Positions 1-9,048 are shown, numbered from the stretch's first letter. The stretch: DNA of 64,000 nucleotides from Lacinutrix sp. Bg11-31 (GCF_002831665.1 NZ_CP025118.1:2356001-2420000); one strand, 5' to 3'. Made by a program: numbers and translations. The notes: generated from the letters alone by a model not told the origin.

Positions 1-2
1 CC

Positions 3-1139
3 ACTAAGCCTATTACTTTATTAACTACTCAAACAGAGTATGAAGTTGGCACTACTATTGTTTTAAAATTTACCGCTTCAGAAAACGAAAAACCATTACT
101 ATATTGTTCTAATAGTTATGGTTCTACTTTGGTATCTGCTTCATTAGAAGGAGAGATGCTTCTTTATCATATTCCGCAAAATATTACTAAAAAAATTGGA
201 GTTATTAATTGGGAATTGCTTGATAAAGACACATCTATTTCGGGTCAATTCAATATAAATCCAAAAGCAGAGGTTGCAACTATGGAAACCTATATTGGTC
301 CTCCAAGTATTGAAGCAGGAGGAACAGATTATACAATGTTGGTTGTTATTCCAACAGATTCTTTAGACAATCCTGTACCAACAAACACGAAAGTAAATGC
401 AAAGTTTCAATTTTTAGCTTCCGAAGAAAACAATGACATTTTTACTAAAAATCTAATTTGCTTTAAAAATATAAATTCTAAAAAAGAAAGTGGTCGCATG
501 TTAATTTCTTCAGAGAGCTTAGGCATCAACTCTAAAGAATATACTATTAATGTTACTGCTGCAATTCCTACAGATTTTAAAATTTCGGCAAAACGCCCTC
601 ATGATTATGCAGACGGAAATCAAATTACAACTTTTGAGACTACTGTAATAAAAGACAAACAAGATAATGTGGTTAGTGATGGTACATTTGTCACGTTTTT
701 TATCACAAATAAAAACCAAAATATTTTAAAAACTACAGGAACAACCATTGAAGGTGTTGCACAGGCTAGAATGATTCACCCAGATTATGCAGATAATTGG
801 AGCATTAAAGCTTACGTAGATGGCATGTCTGAAAGCAATAGCCTGTTACTTAAATACAAACAAGTTATTAAAGATTTCGATGTTACTTTTCTAGATAAAA
901 ACAGAACTATAACCGTTGGACCACTGCAAAGTTTTATGCAACAAATGATTCCTGATGGTTTGCATGTAAGACTTCAAATTCACAAAGATGGTTTACTTAT
1001 AGATACGCTTACAAAAACATCATTTAATGGTTATGTATACTTCTACTTAAAGCCTGCTATTTATAAAAATGGTGATTATAATTTTAGCATTCAAACTGCT
1101 GGAATAGAAAAAGAATTTAACACAACAAAACTATGGTAG
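3..1139 (+). CDS. Ig-like-domain surface/periplasmic protein, 5' end outside window
   Basis: The frame is open from base 3 with no stop before 1139, so the gene enters from the left edge and its true start is not visible. A TTG at 129 is only an internal codon. The visible 378 residues are rich in beta-strand-like segments typical of bacterial Ig-like modules, for example around PTDFKISAKRPHDYADGN and the following ~85 residues. No transmembrane segment is visible in this part. The last codons overlap the start of the anchored glycoside hydrolase by 7 bp, which implies translational coupling and a shared role, probably in polysaccharide or surface handling. Family assignment rests on fold-like pattern only. 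Function is unknown. Confidence 0.7.
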   Translation, partial: TKPITLLTTQTEYEVGTTIVLKFTASENEKPLLYCSNSYGSTLVSASLEGEMLLYHIPQNITKKIGVINWELLDKDTSISGQFNINPKAEVATMETYIGPPSIEAGGTDYTMLVVIPTDSLDNPVPTNTKVNAKFQFLASEENNDIFTKNLICFKNINSKKESGRMLISSESLGINSKEYTINVTAAIPTDFKISAKRPHDYADGNQITTFETTVIKDKQDNVVSDGTFVTFFITNKNQNILKTTGTTIEGVAQARMIHPDYADNWSIKAYVDGMSESNSLLLKYKQVIKDFDVTFLDKNRTITVGPLQSFMQQMIPDGLHVRLQIHKDGLLIDTLTKTSFNGYVYFYLKPAIYKNGDYNFSIQTAGIEKEFNTTKLW

Positions 1140-2647
1140 GTCTTAATAAAAACATACTACGTACCATATTAATCGCCTCATATCTTTTGATTGTAGTCCT
1201 AATTATTTCTGGTTTTAGTGCATTATTTAGCTATTTAAACACTGGAGCAGACCGAAGCAAAATGCTACATACTGAAATTAAAAAAGTAGAACAATACTTA
1301 CCAAAAATAGTTTGGGAACCTTTAACAAACGAAGGCAGACCAATGGATAACCAAACTTTAAATGCCTTACAAAACGATTATTTAGATGCTTGGTATGTAA
1401 AGCAAATTGCTTACAAAACGAATACCACGAGTGGTATAAAAGATTACTACACAGATAGTGCAAGGAAAAATATATTTGATTTTATTGCATTAAATAAAGC
1501 TAAAAACACAACCATTGAAGCAACAACTTTAAATCACAATCCTACTTTAGAATTTTTTAGCGAAGATGGGCAATTAGCAGTGATTACAGATAGAAATGTT
1601 GTAGAATATAAACGTATTTTTAAAGATAAAAAAGCTGTTTTAGAAACTACCGAAACATCTACATACAAAATGGTCTTTTTGTTAGAAGATGGTTTTTGGC
1701 GCATTAGACATTTAGTAAAAGAAAACAATAAGTCTTTTAAGGCTGAAATAAGTAAAATAGAAACAGATAGCTTAATTATTAAAGGTATTAACTACTATCC
1801 AAAAGCAACACCTTGGAATATGTTTGGTAACGCTTTCGCGAAAGACACCATTGCTAAAGACTTTAAAATTATAAAGAAAGCAGGTTTAAATTCGGTTAGA
1901 GTTTTTGTACAATATGATGACTTTGGAAAAGCAGATGTAAATACTAAAAAGCTAGAAAAATTAAAACAGACTTTAGATGCTGCTGAAGAAAACAATCTAA
2001 AAGTAGTATTGACCTTGTTTGATTTTTATGGCGATTATTCTGTTATGAACTGGACCTTAAACCAACGTCATGCAGAAAAAATAGTATCTACTTTTAAAGA
2101 TCACAATGCTATTATTGCCTGGGACATTAAAAACGAACCCAATTTAGATTTTGAATCTAGAGGGAAAGAAAATGTGATTGCTTGGTTAGATAAAATGATA
2201 GATTTAGTAAAATCTATCGACAATATACATCCTGTAACTATTGGTTGGTCTAACACGCAAAGTGCACCTATTTTAAAAGATAAAGTCGATTTTATTTCCT
2301 TTCATTATTACGAAAATTTAGACAAACTAGATGTTGCTATAAAAACAATGAGAACAGTAATTCCTGATAAGCTATTGGTTTTACAGGAATTTGGAATATC
2401 TTCTTATTCTGGTTTTTGGAAACCTTTTGGCTCTTCTGAAGAAGATCAAGCCAACTACCACAAAAAAATCCAAGACCTAATTGCAGCTAATAATTTGCAA
2501 TTTATGTCTTGGACTTTATATGATTTTGTAGATGTACCAAAGGATGTTGTAGGCAGTAGACCTTGGCGTCGTAACACCCAAAAACGTTTTGGGTTTATTG
2601 ATAAAAATGGAACAAAAAAGGTTTCGTTTAAATATATTACTAACTAA
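1133..2647 (+). CDS. Membrane-anchored cellulase-like glycoside hydrolase (TIM-barrel, GH5-like)
   Basis: The 504-residue protein starts with one uncleaved-looking hydrophobic anchor (about residues 9-33), then an N-terminal region of about 170 residues of unknown fold. From about residue 215 (KGINYYPKATPWNMFG) a TIM-barrel hydrolase follows. The catalytic acid/base is likely the Glu in DIKNEPN and the nucleophile the Glu in LQEFG, the usual strand-4 and strand-7 positions of clan GH-A enzymes. The domain would face the periplasm. It overlaps the upstream Ig-like gene by 7 bp and converges on a glycosyltransferase gene 34 bp away. Such enzymes often accompany exopolysaccharide export and trim or release the chain. 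The substrate cannot be told from sequence. Confidence 0.8.
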   Translation: MVGLNKNILRTILIASYLLIVVLIISGFSALFSYLNTGADRSKMLHTEIKKVEQYLPKIVWEPLTNEGRPMDNQTLNALQNDYLDAWYVKQIAYKTNTTSGIKDYYTDSARKNIFDFIALNKAKNTTIEATTLNHNPTLEFFSEDGQLAVITDRNVVEYKRIFKDKKAVLETTETSTYKMVFLLEDGFWRIRHLVKENNKSFKAEISKIETDSLIIKGINYYPKATPWNMFGNAFAKDTIAKDFKIIKKAGLNSVRVFVQYDDFGKADVNTKKLEKLKQTLDAAEENNLKVVLTLFDFYGDYSVMNWTLNQRHAEKIVSTFKDHNAIIAWDIKNEPNLDFESRGKENVIAWLDKMIDLVKSIDNIHPVTIGWSNTQSAPILKDKVDFISFHYYENLDKLDVAIKTMRTVIPDKLLVLQEFGISSYSGFWKPFGSSEEDQANYHKKIQDLIAANNLQFMSWTLYDFVDVPKDVVGSRPWRRNTQKRFGFIDKNGTKKVSFKYITN

Positions 2648-2681
2648 TTGTTTGGGACCAAAAAGGCAGCGTTTAATATTA

Positions 2682-3905
2682 TTATTCTACGGTTGTAGCT
2701 TGTAATACAACTCTTTGTGTAGGCACTTTTTTAGTAATAATCTTATCAAAATTATTTAAATACATGTTTGTTATTTTTTCCATTGGATAAGCAGTTGCAG
2801 CTTCGTAATTCGCTTTTCCTAAAGCTGTTCTATGTACTGCGTTAGTTACAATAGCTTCAATTGCAGTTGCTAAACTAGCAACAGAAGTTGGCTCGAAAAA
2901 CTCACCTTTATAACCTTCGTCTTTTACTAATAGAGCAAGATCTCCTAAATCTGGCATCACTACTGCTTTACCATAACTTCCAGCTTGGTGCAAAACTCCT
3001 GAGCTTCCAGTTGTTGATGTATATGGAAATACAACTACTGCACTTTCTTTAAATAAGGTTGGCACTTCATATTCTTCAACATAACCAGTAAAACGTACTT
3101 GTGGCACATGCTTATAGTCTTCTTGTACTTTTGCTAAATAACCAGGTACATTTGGGTTGTCTGTTCCTGCAATTACAACCTCAAGATCTAATCCTGTTGA
3201 TGCTCTTACTTTCTCTACAGCTTCAATCATACTTTCAACTTTTTTGTAGGTTCCAAATTTTCCAAAAGTCATAACTTGTAAAGGTCCTTGTTGTAAATCG
3301 TATTGTGGTTTTTCTTCAGAAATTTCAAATGTTCCATGTGGAATTAAAGTCACATTTTTAGCATTGTATTTTGTCTCTAAAACATCAACATATTTTTGCA
3401 TGGTTACTGCAACTGTATCTGCTTGTAATATTAACTTTGTTAAGCTAGTTCCTATAAAACCATATACTTTTTGCATGATTTTGTTAGACGTAAATCCAGC
3501 ATTCCCTAAATCTACTTCTTCTAATATGTTATGTAATAACACGATGTTTGGAATTTTTTTCAATTTGCAAACCAATGGTAACATTAAACCTAAAGCAGCA
3601 GCTACTTTTTTGTCTCCAAATTTCATGAATTGTAAGTTAAACAATACTGCATCTGGCTGTGTGTTGTTAATAGCTTTGGTAACATTTATAATGTTTGTAT
3701 AGCTATTAAACTCCCAACATTCTTTAACTGTAATCTTGCAACCATCTTCTGTAAAAGCGATGTCTTTTGCACCTTCAGTTTTATCTGTTAGTAAAACTAT
3801 TTCAGTAACACTTTCTTTTTGTCTAAAATGCTTTACTAAATGGTAAGCGTACTCGTTTAATGTTACTTTACTTGGCGGATATGCTGTTACGATTGCTAGT
3901 TTCAT
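2682..3905 (-). CDS. Glycosyltransferase, GT4-like (GT-B fold)
   Basis: The 407-residue protein begins MKLAIVTAYPPSK, the typical first strand of GT-B glycosyltransferases. The start was set at 3905 because the frame upstream (to 4046) encodes an improbable leader and contains a promoter and regulatory box. The C-terminal half has the donor-binding signature region (VMTFGKFGTYKKVESMIEA, then FTGYVEEYEVPTLFKESAVV and TGSSGVLHQAGSYGKAVVMP). It probably adds a sugar from a nucleotide-sugar donor during exopolysaccharide assembly at the cytoplasmic membrane. It has its own promoter with a 21-bp-phased regulatory box and is separated from the upstream flippase gene by a terminator. Confidence 0.88.
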   Translation of the reverse strand: MKLAIVTAYPPSKVTLNEYAYHLVKHFRQKESVTEIVLLTDKTEGAKDIAFTEDGCKITVKECWEFNSYTNIINVTKAINNTQPDAVLFNLQFMKFGDKKVAAALGLMLPLVCKLKKIPNIVLLHNILEEVDLGNAGFTSNKIMQKVYGFIGTSLTKLILQADTVAVTMQKYVDVLETKYNAKNVTLIPHGTFEISEEKPQYDLQQGPLQVMTFGKFGTYKKVESMIEAVEKVRASTGLDLEVVIAGTDNPNVPGYLAKVQEDYKHVPQVRFTGYVEEYEVPTLFKESAVVVFPYTSTTGSSGVLHQAGSYGKAVVMPDLGDLALLVKDEGYKGEFFEPTSVASLATAIEAIVTNAVHRTALGKANYEAATAYPMEKITNMYLNNFDKIITKKVPTQRVVLQATTVE

Positions 3906-3954
3906 AATATATAATTTTAAAGTGTTTTTTATTTGTTGTTTCTTAATTACACTA

Positions 3955-4037
3955 CAAATTTGCGTTATAAAAGCCAGTAAAATAGGCGACTTTAGATAGG
4001 TTGCTTGTTGCTGTAGACGAATGGAAAGAAGGTGTAG
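3955..4037 (-). promoter_or_regulatory. Candidate LytTR-type box a and -7 element for the glycosyltransferase
   Basis: Three half-sites (CTTTAG 3990, CTGTAG 4011, GTGTAG 4032) lie exactly 21 bp apart. The middle one is part of the core CTGTAGACGAATGG (4011-4024). A weak -7-like element (CAAATTTG, 3955-3962, one mismatch to TAnnTTTG on the minus strand) lies 28 bp from the proximal half-site. The gene starts at 3905. Confidence 0.6.
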
Positions 4038-4078
4038 ATTTACCATTCATCGATAGATGATTTATGGATATAAAACAG

Positions 4079-4113
4079 AAAAAGCCGTAGTTTAAAACCA
4101 CAGCCTTTTCTTC
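4079..4113 (-). terminator. Intrinsic terminator after the flippase gene
   Basis: On the minus strand GCTGTGG and CTACGGC arms (with G-U pairs) form a hairpin followed by TTTTT. It lies 36 bp past the flippase stop and insulates it from the glycosyltransferase promoter. Confidence 0.6.
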
Positions 4114-4148
4114 TGTTTTAGACTAATAAAATATATTTATTTAAACTT

Positions 4149-5393
4149 TTATTTCTTCAATTTAGAATCAAACATGAAGAAGATTACTTGGATAACTAAC
4201 AATGAAACCATTGCTATAATTTGCATGTGTACTACCTGTTCTAAACTCTCATGAAAAAAGACAACTAATACCATTTGTAACATTCCAAAGATTCCAGAAA
4301 TAACCACAGGCACATACCTATCTAAAGACAAATAGTAGTAAGCAAATATGTTTGATATGGCAAACAAACCAGTTGCTAAAGCGTACTTCCACAACAAAGG
4401 AGCGATTGCTAAATAACTTTCTCCAAATAACATTGTAATTGCTGTTTCTGGGAATAAAGCACAACCAATAACTATTGCTGTTGCAATTGCTGCGATATAA
4501 CCAACATATTTAAATAATATTGGAGCTGTTGCTTTCCCTTCTTTTTTAAGCTGAACTACTGTTGGCAATAACAACATAACAAACATCCAAGCAACGAAGT
4601 ATACTATACGACCAATTAAAGCTAATGAAGCATATAAACCTGCATCGTGCGCCTCGAAGTAATGTTTTACTAATAAAATATCACTATTGTTAATAATAAT
4701 TTGTGTAAACTCGTAAAACGCAGTAATGATAAAAAAGTTTTTAACCTGTTTCGCTTTGGTTGCTTCAATAGCAATTATCTTTTTAAAGTTTAAATTTTTA
4801 AATTTAAATGGCACTAAACCAAATCCGAAAGAGACTAAAATTCCAATGGCAATAACAACCGAAGATTGAATATTAAACAAGAATATTAAACCTAAAGTGA
4901 TAATTAATCGACTTAACATTTCAGCTTGATACGTAATCGATAACGACTTGAATTCTTTTTTACCTTGAAACACACCTCTATTTACACTCATTAAAAAGTA
5001 TAAAGGCACTCCAATTCCAAAAATGGTAAACATAGTAGAAGACGAAGTATTAAAAACTGCTTGCAGTTGCTTTGCAAACACAATTATTAAAGCGCCTAAA
5101 CCAAGACCTACAATAGTTGCATTCTTATAAATTTTTGAAACAAAATTTGTAAAGGTTTCGTTTTCAAAAATGACCGAAAATTTTGCAGTTACTAATTGAA
5201 ACGTCATCGCTACAAAAGACAACACTAATAAAAAGGTAATTAACACAGCTGCATCTGCAAATTGTGCTGGACCTAATACACGACCCAAAATAAGATTGTA
5301 AAAATAATTCCCTCCATTTACTGCTAATACACTTAGCATAAACAATTGTTCTGGAGTTATTTTTTTCGTTTTTAAAAGAGTTAAAGCTTGCAT
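4149..5393 (-). CDS. Polysaccharide flippase, Wzx/MATE-like
   Basis: The 414 residues form about 12 hydrophobic helices throughout, starting after a short cytoplasmic N-terminus (LLKTKKITPEQLFMLSVLAV). The pattern NYFYNLILGRVLGPAQFADA at residues ~30-48 is typical of the oligosaccharide flippase (PST) family, which moves lipid-linked glycans across the inner membrane. It is the last gene of a transcript beginning with two STAS genes (27 bp downstream of the second) and ends at a terminator. The neighbouring glycosyltransferase and glycoside hydrolase fit a role in exopolysaccharide export. The substrate is unknown. Confidence 0.85.
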   Translation of the reverse strand: MQALTLLKTKKITPEQLFMLSVLAVNGGNYFYNLILGRVLGPAQFADAAVLITFLLVLSFVAMTFQLVTAKFSVIFENETFTNFVSKIYKNATIVGLGLGALIIVFAKQLQAVFNTSSSTMFTIFGIGVPLYFLMSVNRGVFQGKKEFKSLSITYQAEMLSRLIITLGLIFLFNIQSSVVIAIGILVSFGFGLVPFKFKNLNFKKIIAIEATKAKQVKNFFIITAFYEFTQIIINNSDILLVKHYFEAHDAGLYASLALIGRIVYFVAWMFVMLLLPTVVQLKKEGKATAPILFKYVGYIAAIATAIVIGCALFPETAITMLFGESYLAIAPLLWKYALATGLFAISNIFAYYYLSLDRYVPVVISGIFGMLQMVLVVFFHESLEQVVHMQIIAMVSLLVIQVIFFMFDSKLKK

Positions 5394-5420
5394 CTTATTT
5401 GGTGTGTTTGGTATTATTAA

Positions 5421-5699
5421 TTAGGCTATGTTCGAAAATTGATAATCTTCGTAGATCTCTTCGCTTCTATAACCAGCAACAAAAAATGGATTGCTTTTTA
5501 ATGCTTCATTTCTATACATTTCTTTTAATGTAAATAGTGCAGAAGCATCCATCTCGGTAACCTTATCAAAATCTACAGTTAAGCTTCTAAAAGGATTTTG
5601 AATATATCCAAAATGCATTTTAAAATTTTTTACTGTTGCTGCATTTAATATGCCTTCTAAAGTAATTGTGTTGTCTTGTTGTGTAATTGTAAGTGCCAT
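5421..5699 (-). CDS. STAS-domain protein (anti-sigma antagonist-like), with DASA phosphosite motif
   Basis: The 92 residues match a single STAS domain: N-terminal strands (ALTITQQDNTITLEG), then VTVDFDKV-like strand and the loop EMDASAL. The Ser in that loop sits where SpoIIAA-type proteins are phosphorylated. No anti-sigma kinase is encoded nearby. It follows a paralogous STAS gene (40 bp gap) and precedes the flippase gene. A role as a switchable regulator of polysaccharide export is inferred from context only. STAS domains also occur in lipid transport proteins, but here the domain stands alone. Confidence 0.75.
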   Translation of the reverse strand: MALTITQQDNTITLEGILNAATVKNFKMHFGYIQNPFRSLTVDFDKVTEMDASALFTLKEMYRNEALKSNPFFVAGYRSEEIYEDYQFSNIA

Positions 5700-5739
5700 A
5701 GTTTTGGGTTTTATATGTTATTGTTTAAGCTGTGTTTGT

Positions 5740-6003
5740 TTAATTAAAATCTTTATAAATATCTTCACAACCATTTCCTGTGATAGAAAATAATTTATTA
5801 TTTCTTAAGGCGTTTGCTAGTAATATTTTAAAAGCTGCTACACCATTTCTATCGATTTCTTTTACTTTTTCGATATTTACTGTTACTTTTTTAAGTCTAC
5901 TAATAATGTGTTCAAAATGAATAATAAATGATCTTGAAGTTGTAGCGTTAAGGTTTCCTTCTAAATGAAATGTTCCGTTGTTTTCTAAAATTTGTAAAGC
6001 CAT
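5740..6003 (-). CDS. STAS-domain protein lacking the phosphorylatable serine
   Basis: The 87-residue protein is a paralog of the next gene downstream, with the same start MAL-I and the same strand order. At the position of DASA it has EIDRNGVAAF, so the usual phospho-acceptor Ser is replaced by Asn. It may therefore be locked in one state or act as a partner for the other STAS protein. It is the first gene of the STAS-STAS-flippase transcript and starts about 80 bp downstream of regulatory box b. Confidence 0.72.
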   Translation of the reverse strand: MALQILENNGTFHLEGNLNATTSRSFIIHFEHIISRLKKVTVNIEKVKEIDRNGVAAFKILLANALRNNKLFSITGNGCEDIYKDFN

Positions 6004-6045
6004 AATTATTGTGTTTTAAATTAGTATTGTGCTTGATTTCTGATA

Positions 6046-6115
6046 CAAAGATGCATTAGACACCTCTCAAAGTCTTTTGAATTTCGACGAGTCGACCATT
6101 GGTGTAGACGAATGA
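6046..6115 (-). promoter_or_regulatory. Candidate LytTR-type box b and -7 element for the STAS-flippase operon
   Basis: Half-sites ATTTCG (6081) and GTGTAG (6102) are 21 bp apart, and the core GTGTAGACGAATGA spans 6102-6115. A -7-like element CATCTTTG (minus strand, 6046-6053, one mismatch to TAnnTTTG) is 28 bp from the box. The box lies between divergent genes, so it could also affect the plus-strand TPR/barrel gene at 6159. Its orientation matches the minus-strand operon. Confidence 0.58.
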
Positions 6116-6158
6116 TTGAAATTGAATGCTTAACTTGCAAATGATTTAAAACAAGCAC

Positions 6159-8204
6159 ATGACATTCAAATCTATTATCCTACTATTACTATTGTTTACT
6201 GGCTTCTTTAGCTTTTCTCAAGACATGCAAGAAGGTTTTACTTATTTAGAAACTGGTAAATACACTGAAGCAGAAACGTTTTTTAATACCATTTTAAAAG
6301 ATTATCCAGATAATAAAACTGCACGATTGTGTTATGGGCGTGCAATTGGGCTAAACGGAAAACCAGAACAAGCCAACACGCTTTTTACAAATTTACTAGC
6401 AGATTTCCCAAACGACTTTGAGGTAAAACTAAACTATGGTGAATCTTTATTATGGAATAAAAATTTCCCAAAAGCTAAAACTTATTTTAAAGGTTTAATA
6501 AATGAAGATGCAAAAAGCTTTCCTGCATTATTAAGTTATGCAAATACATTATCTAACTTAAAAGAATACGAAGACGCTTTAGTTTATGTCAATAAAGCGT
6601 TAGATGTTTTACCAGGAAATCCAAATGCATTAACCTCTAAAAAGTATATGTATTTAGGTTATGCATACCAAAAGCAACAAGCACAAGATTATACTGGAGC
6701 AGAAGTTCTTTTAAAAGAAAACTTAACCCTTTTTAATAACGATAAAGACACGTTGTTAAATCTTGCTAATTTGTATTTAATTTCTAATCAGTTTGAGAAA
6801 GCTAAAGACACCTATAATGTATTATCAGAAAATCCAGAAAACAAATTAACCGCTTTAAATGGTTTAGCATTAGTTTCACATTTAAACGGAAAAGAAAAAG
6901 ATGCACTAAAAACCAGTAAACAAGCTTTTGATGGATTAACGAATACAAACAAGCTACTAACACAGCAAACAACAGAACGCTACATACAAGCCTTAATTTG
7001 GAATAAAAAATACAAAGCTGCCGAAACATTAATTACAGGTTTAGCTGCCACAAACCCAAACGAAAATTGGGTTTTAGCTTTACGTGCTACTTTAAACACA
7101 TACAAAGGTGACTTTAAAAAGAGTCTTAAAGATTACAACAGTATTTTAGTAAACGATAGCATTTCTTTTGATGGGAATTTAGGTAAAGCAAATGCACAAA
7201 AAGCATCTGGCTTATATAATGATGCTTACGATGCAGCAAATAAAACCTTATCCATTTTTAAGAATCAAAAAGATGCGATAAATTTTATAAACATACTAGA
7301 CAAACAGTTTACACCCTTTGTTGAAACCAAAACAGCTTATAGTTTCGATAATGGAGATAATGAAGCTATTACATCTACAACAAACGTAACCGTACCATTA
7401 TCTACAAAATTACAGGTTAATGGTGTGTATAGTTATAGAGATTCTAAAAACACCGTAACCAAAAATGAAGCTAAAGCAAATAATATGCTACTTGGTGTCT
7501 CTTATTTACTACACCCTAAAGTTGGTGTAAGAGCACATGTTGGTATTACAGATATCAATGCAAAAACAACAGCCTACACTCAGTTTTTAACTGATATTGT
7601 TTTTAATTTAAAACCAATAAAATTACAAACTCTAGATCTTGGTTTTAAAAGCCAATGGCAAGATTTTAATGCCGATTTAGTAAGTCGAGAAATTGTACAA
7701 AACACATTATATGCTAACTATAATGTAAACACAAATTTTAAATTGGGTTGGTTTACACAATACAATTACACATGGCAAAATGACAACAACCAAAGCCATT
7801 TATTATTTACCTCTTTATATTATAACCTGTTAAGCAAACCTGTACTTAAAGCAGGTTTAAATTACCAATACATAACTTTTAAAGACCAAGTACCAACAAT
7901 ATATTTTAGTCCAGAAAAATTTAATGTGTACGAAGTGTTTGTTGAACTTGTAAAAAACCAAAAAGGAAAATGGTTTTATAACCTAAATGTTGCAACAGGC
8001 TTACAGTTTATAGAAGACCAACCACAACAAAGCACTTACCGTTTTCAAGGTAAATTAGGCTACAATGTTTCGAATAGGTTTACAGCAAATATTTATGGTT
8101 TACATAGTAATATTGCCTCTGCAACAGCAGCAGGTTTTACGTTTACAGAAGTAGGTTTGAGGTTGAAATGGGATTTATTTAAGAAGACTATTTTTAGAGA
8201 GTAA
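6159..8204 (+). CDS. TPR protein with C-terminal outer-membrane beta-barrel (YaiO-like)
   Basis: The 681-residue protein has a signal peptide (MTFKSIILLLLLFTGFFSFS), then TPR-like helical repeats over about residues 20-380 (YLETGKYTEAETFF, KNFPKAKTYFKGL and others). The C-terminal ~290 residues alternate aromatic and polar residues, as in an outer-membrane barrel, and end with WDLFKKTIFRE. TPR-plus-barrel proteins serve as export pores in polysaccharide systems (PgaA/PelB-type logic). Placed beside a glycosyltransferase, flippase and glycoside hydrolase, it is a good candidate for the outer-membrane exit. It is divergent from the STAS operon. Confidence 0.78.
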   Translation: MTFKSIILLLLLFTGFFSFSQDMQEGFTYLETGKYTEAETFFNTILKDYPDNKTARLCYGRAIGLNGKPEQANTLFTNLLADFPNDFEVKLNYGESLLWNKNFPKAKTYFKGLINEDAKSFPALLSYANTLSNLKEYEDALVYVNKALDVLPGNPNALTSKKYMYLGYAYQKQQAQDYTGAEVLLKENLTLFNNDKDTLLNLANLYLISNQFEKAKDTYNVLSENPENKLTALNGLALVSHLNGKEKDALKTSKQAFDGLTNTNKLLTQQTTERYIQALIWNKKYKAAETLITGLAATNPNENWVLALRATLNTYKGDFKKSLKDYNSILVNDSISFDGNLGKANAQKASGLYNDAYDAANKTLSIFKNQKDAINFINILDKQFTPFVETKTAYSFDNGDNEAITSTTNVTVPLSTKLQVNGVYSYRDSKNTVTKNEAKANNMLLGVSYLLHPKVGVRAHVGITDINAKTTAYTQFLTDIVFNLKPIKLQTLDLGFKSQWQDFNADLVSREIVQNTLYANYNVNTNFKLGWFTQYNYTWQNDNNQSHLLFTSLYYNLLSKPVLKAGLNYQYITFKDQVPTIYFSPEKFNVYEVFVELVKNQKGKWFYNLNVATGLQFIEDQPQQSTYRFQGKLGYNVSNRFTANIYGLHSNIASATAAGFTFTEVGLRLKWDLFKKTIFRE

Positions 8205-8253
8205 ATGTTTTAAGTATCAAAAAAAACATAAAAAAAACATAATTTGCTATTAA

Positions 8254-9048
8254 TTATCCTCTGCTTGCTTTTACTGGACATCCAATGGCTTTTGTTAAGT
8301 TTGGACTTGGTTTCTTGCCAGCTTGTAATGCTTTAATCGCTTCTTCAACGTACTTCACTTTTACATCTTCTGGAGATTTAGAATTATCATCAATAGCTCC
8401 AATGTATTGTACTTTAAGCTCTTTGTCTAATAGAAATACTTGTGGAGTTCTAACAGCTCCATATTGCGGATATATTTTTTGTCCTTCGTCTACTAAATAC
8501 GCAAACGGAAACGCTTTGTCTTTAGCACGAGTTTGCATTGCTGCATAACCTTCTTTTTCATTTTCCGGACTATTTGGGTTTATTGCAATTACAGAATATC
8601 CTTGTGGAGCATATGTGTTATGCAACGCGATTAAACGGTCTTCGTATAATTTTGAAAAAGGACACTCATTACAAGTAAAAGTTACAATATAGCCTTTAGC
8701 ATTCTCAACACCTGCAAGAGACACCATAGAACCATCTATATTTTTAAGATTAAAATCGGTTGCTACATCTCCAATATTATAACCTCCAATTTCCTCTATT
8801 GTTTTTGTTTGCTCTGGACTTCCTCCTTTTGGTGGTCCTTTTCTATCTCCTCCATGTGGTGGACCTTTTCGGTCTCCATCATGATGTTTTCCTTTTCCAT
8901 CTTTTGGATGGTGTTCACTATCTGGACCATGTTCATGTTCCTTATGCTCTAAAGCTGTATCATGTTTATGGTTTTCTTTATTTTTACATGATACCAGTAC
9001 AATTGCTAACATGGCAACCATAGTAAATACTACACTTATTCTTTTCAT
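8254..9048 (-). CDS. Thioredoxin-fold (AhpC/TSA-like redoxin) lipoprotein with His-rich linker
   Basis: The 264-residue protein has a lipobox ending at Cys21 (AIVLVSC). Residues about 27-66 are extremely rich in His, Lys, Asp and Gly and include a near-perfect repeat GDRKGPPHGG/GDRKGPPKGG, suggesting metal binding. From residue ~88 a redoxin domain follows, with the redox pair in FTCNECP (Cys126, Cys129) and the IAINPN strand. It should act in the periplasm, tethered to a membrane, as a thiol oxidoreductase or peroxide-related enzyme. It lies 6 bp after a TlpA-like gene and is probably co-transcribed. The natural substrate is unknown. Confidence 0.82.
   Translation of the reverse strand: MKRISVVFTMVAMLAIVLVSCKNKENHKHDTALEHKEHEHGPDSEHHPKDGKGKHHDGDRKGPPHGGDRKGPPKGGSPEQTKTIEEIGGYNIGDVATDFNLKNIDGSMVSLAGVENAKGYIVTFTCNECPFSKLYEDRLIALHNTYAPQGYSVIAINPNSPENEKEGYAAMQTRAKDKAFPFAYLVDEGQKIYPQYGAVRTPQVFLLDKELKVQYIGAIDDNSKSPEDVKVKYVEEAIKALQAGKKPSPNLTKAIGCPVKASRG

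Noticed and set aside
3906-4046. 47-residue N-terminal extension of the glycosyltransferase frame
   Set aside because: It encodes an improbable leader, overlaps box a and the -7 element, and the GT-B start MKLAIVTAYPP lies at 3905.
4032-4060. Fourth half-site in box a (CGATAG at 4051)
   Set aside because: It is two bases out of the 21-bp phase.
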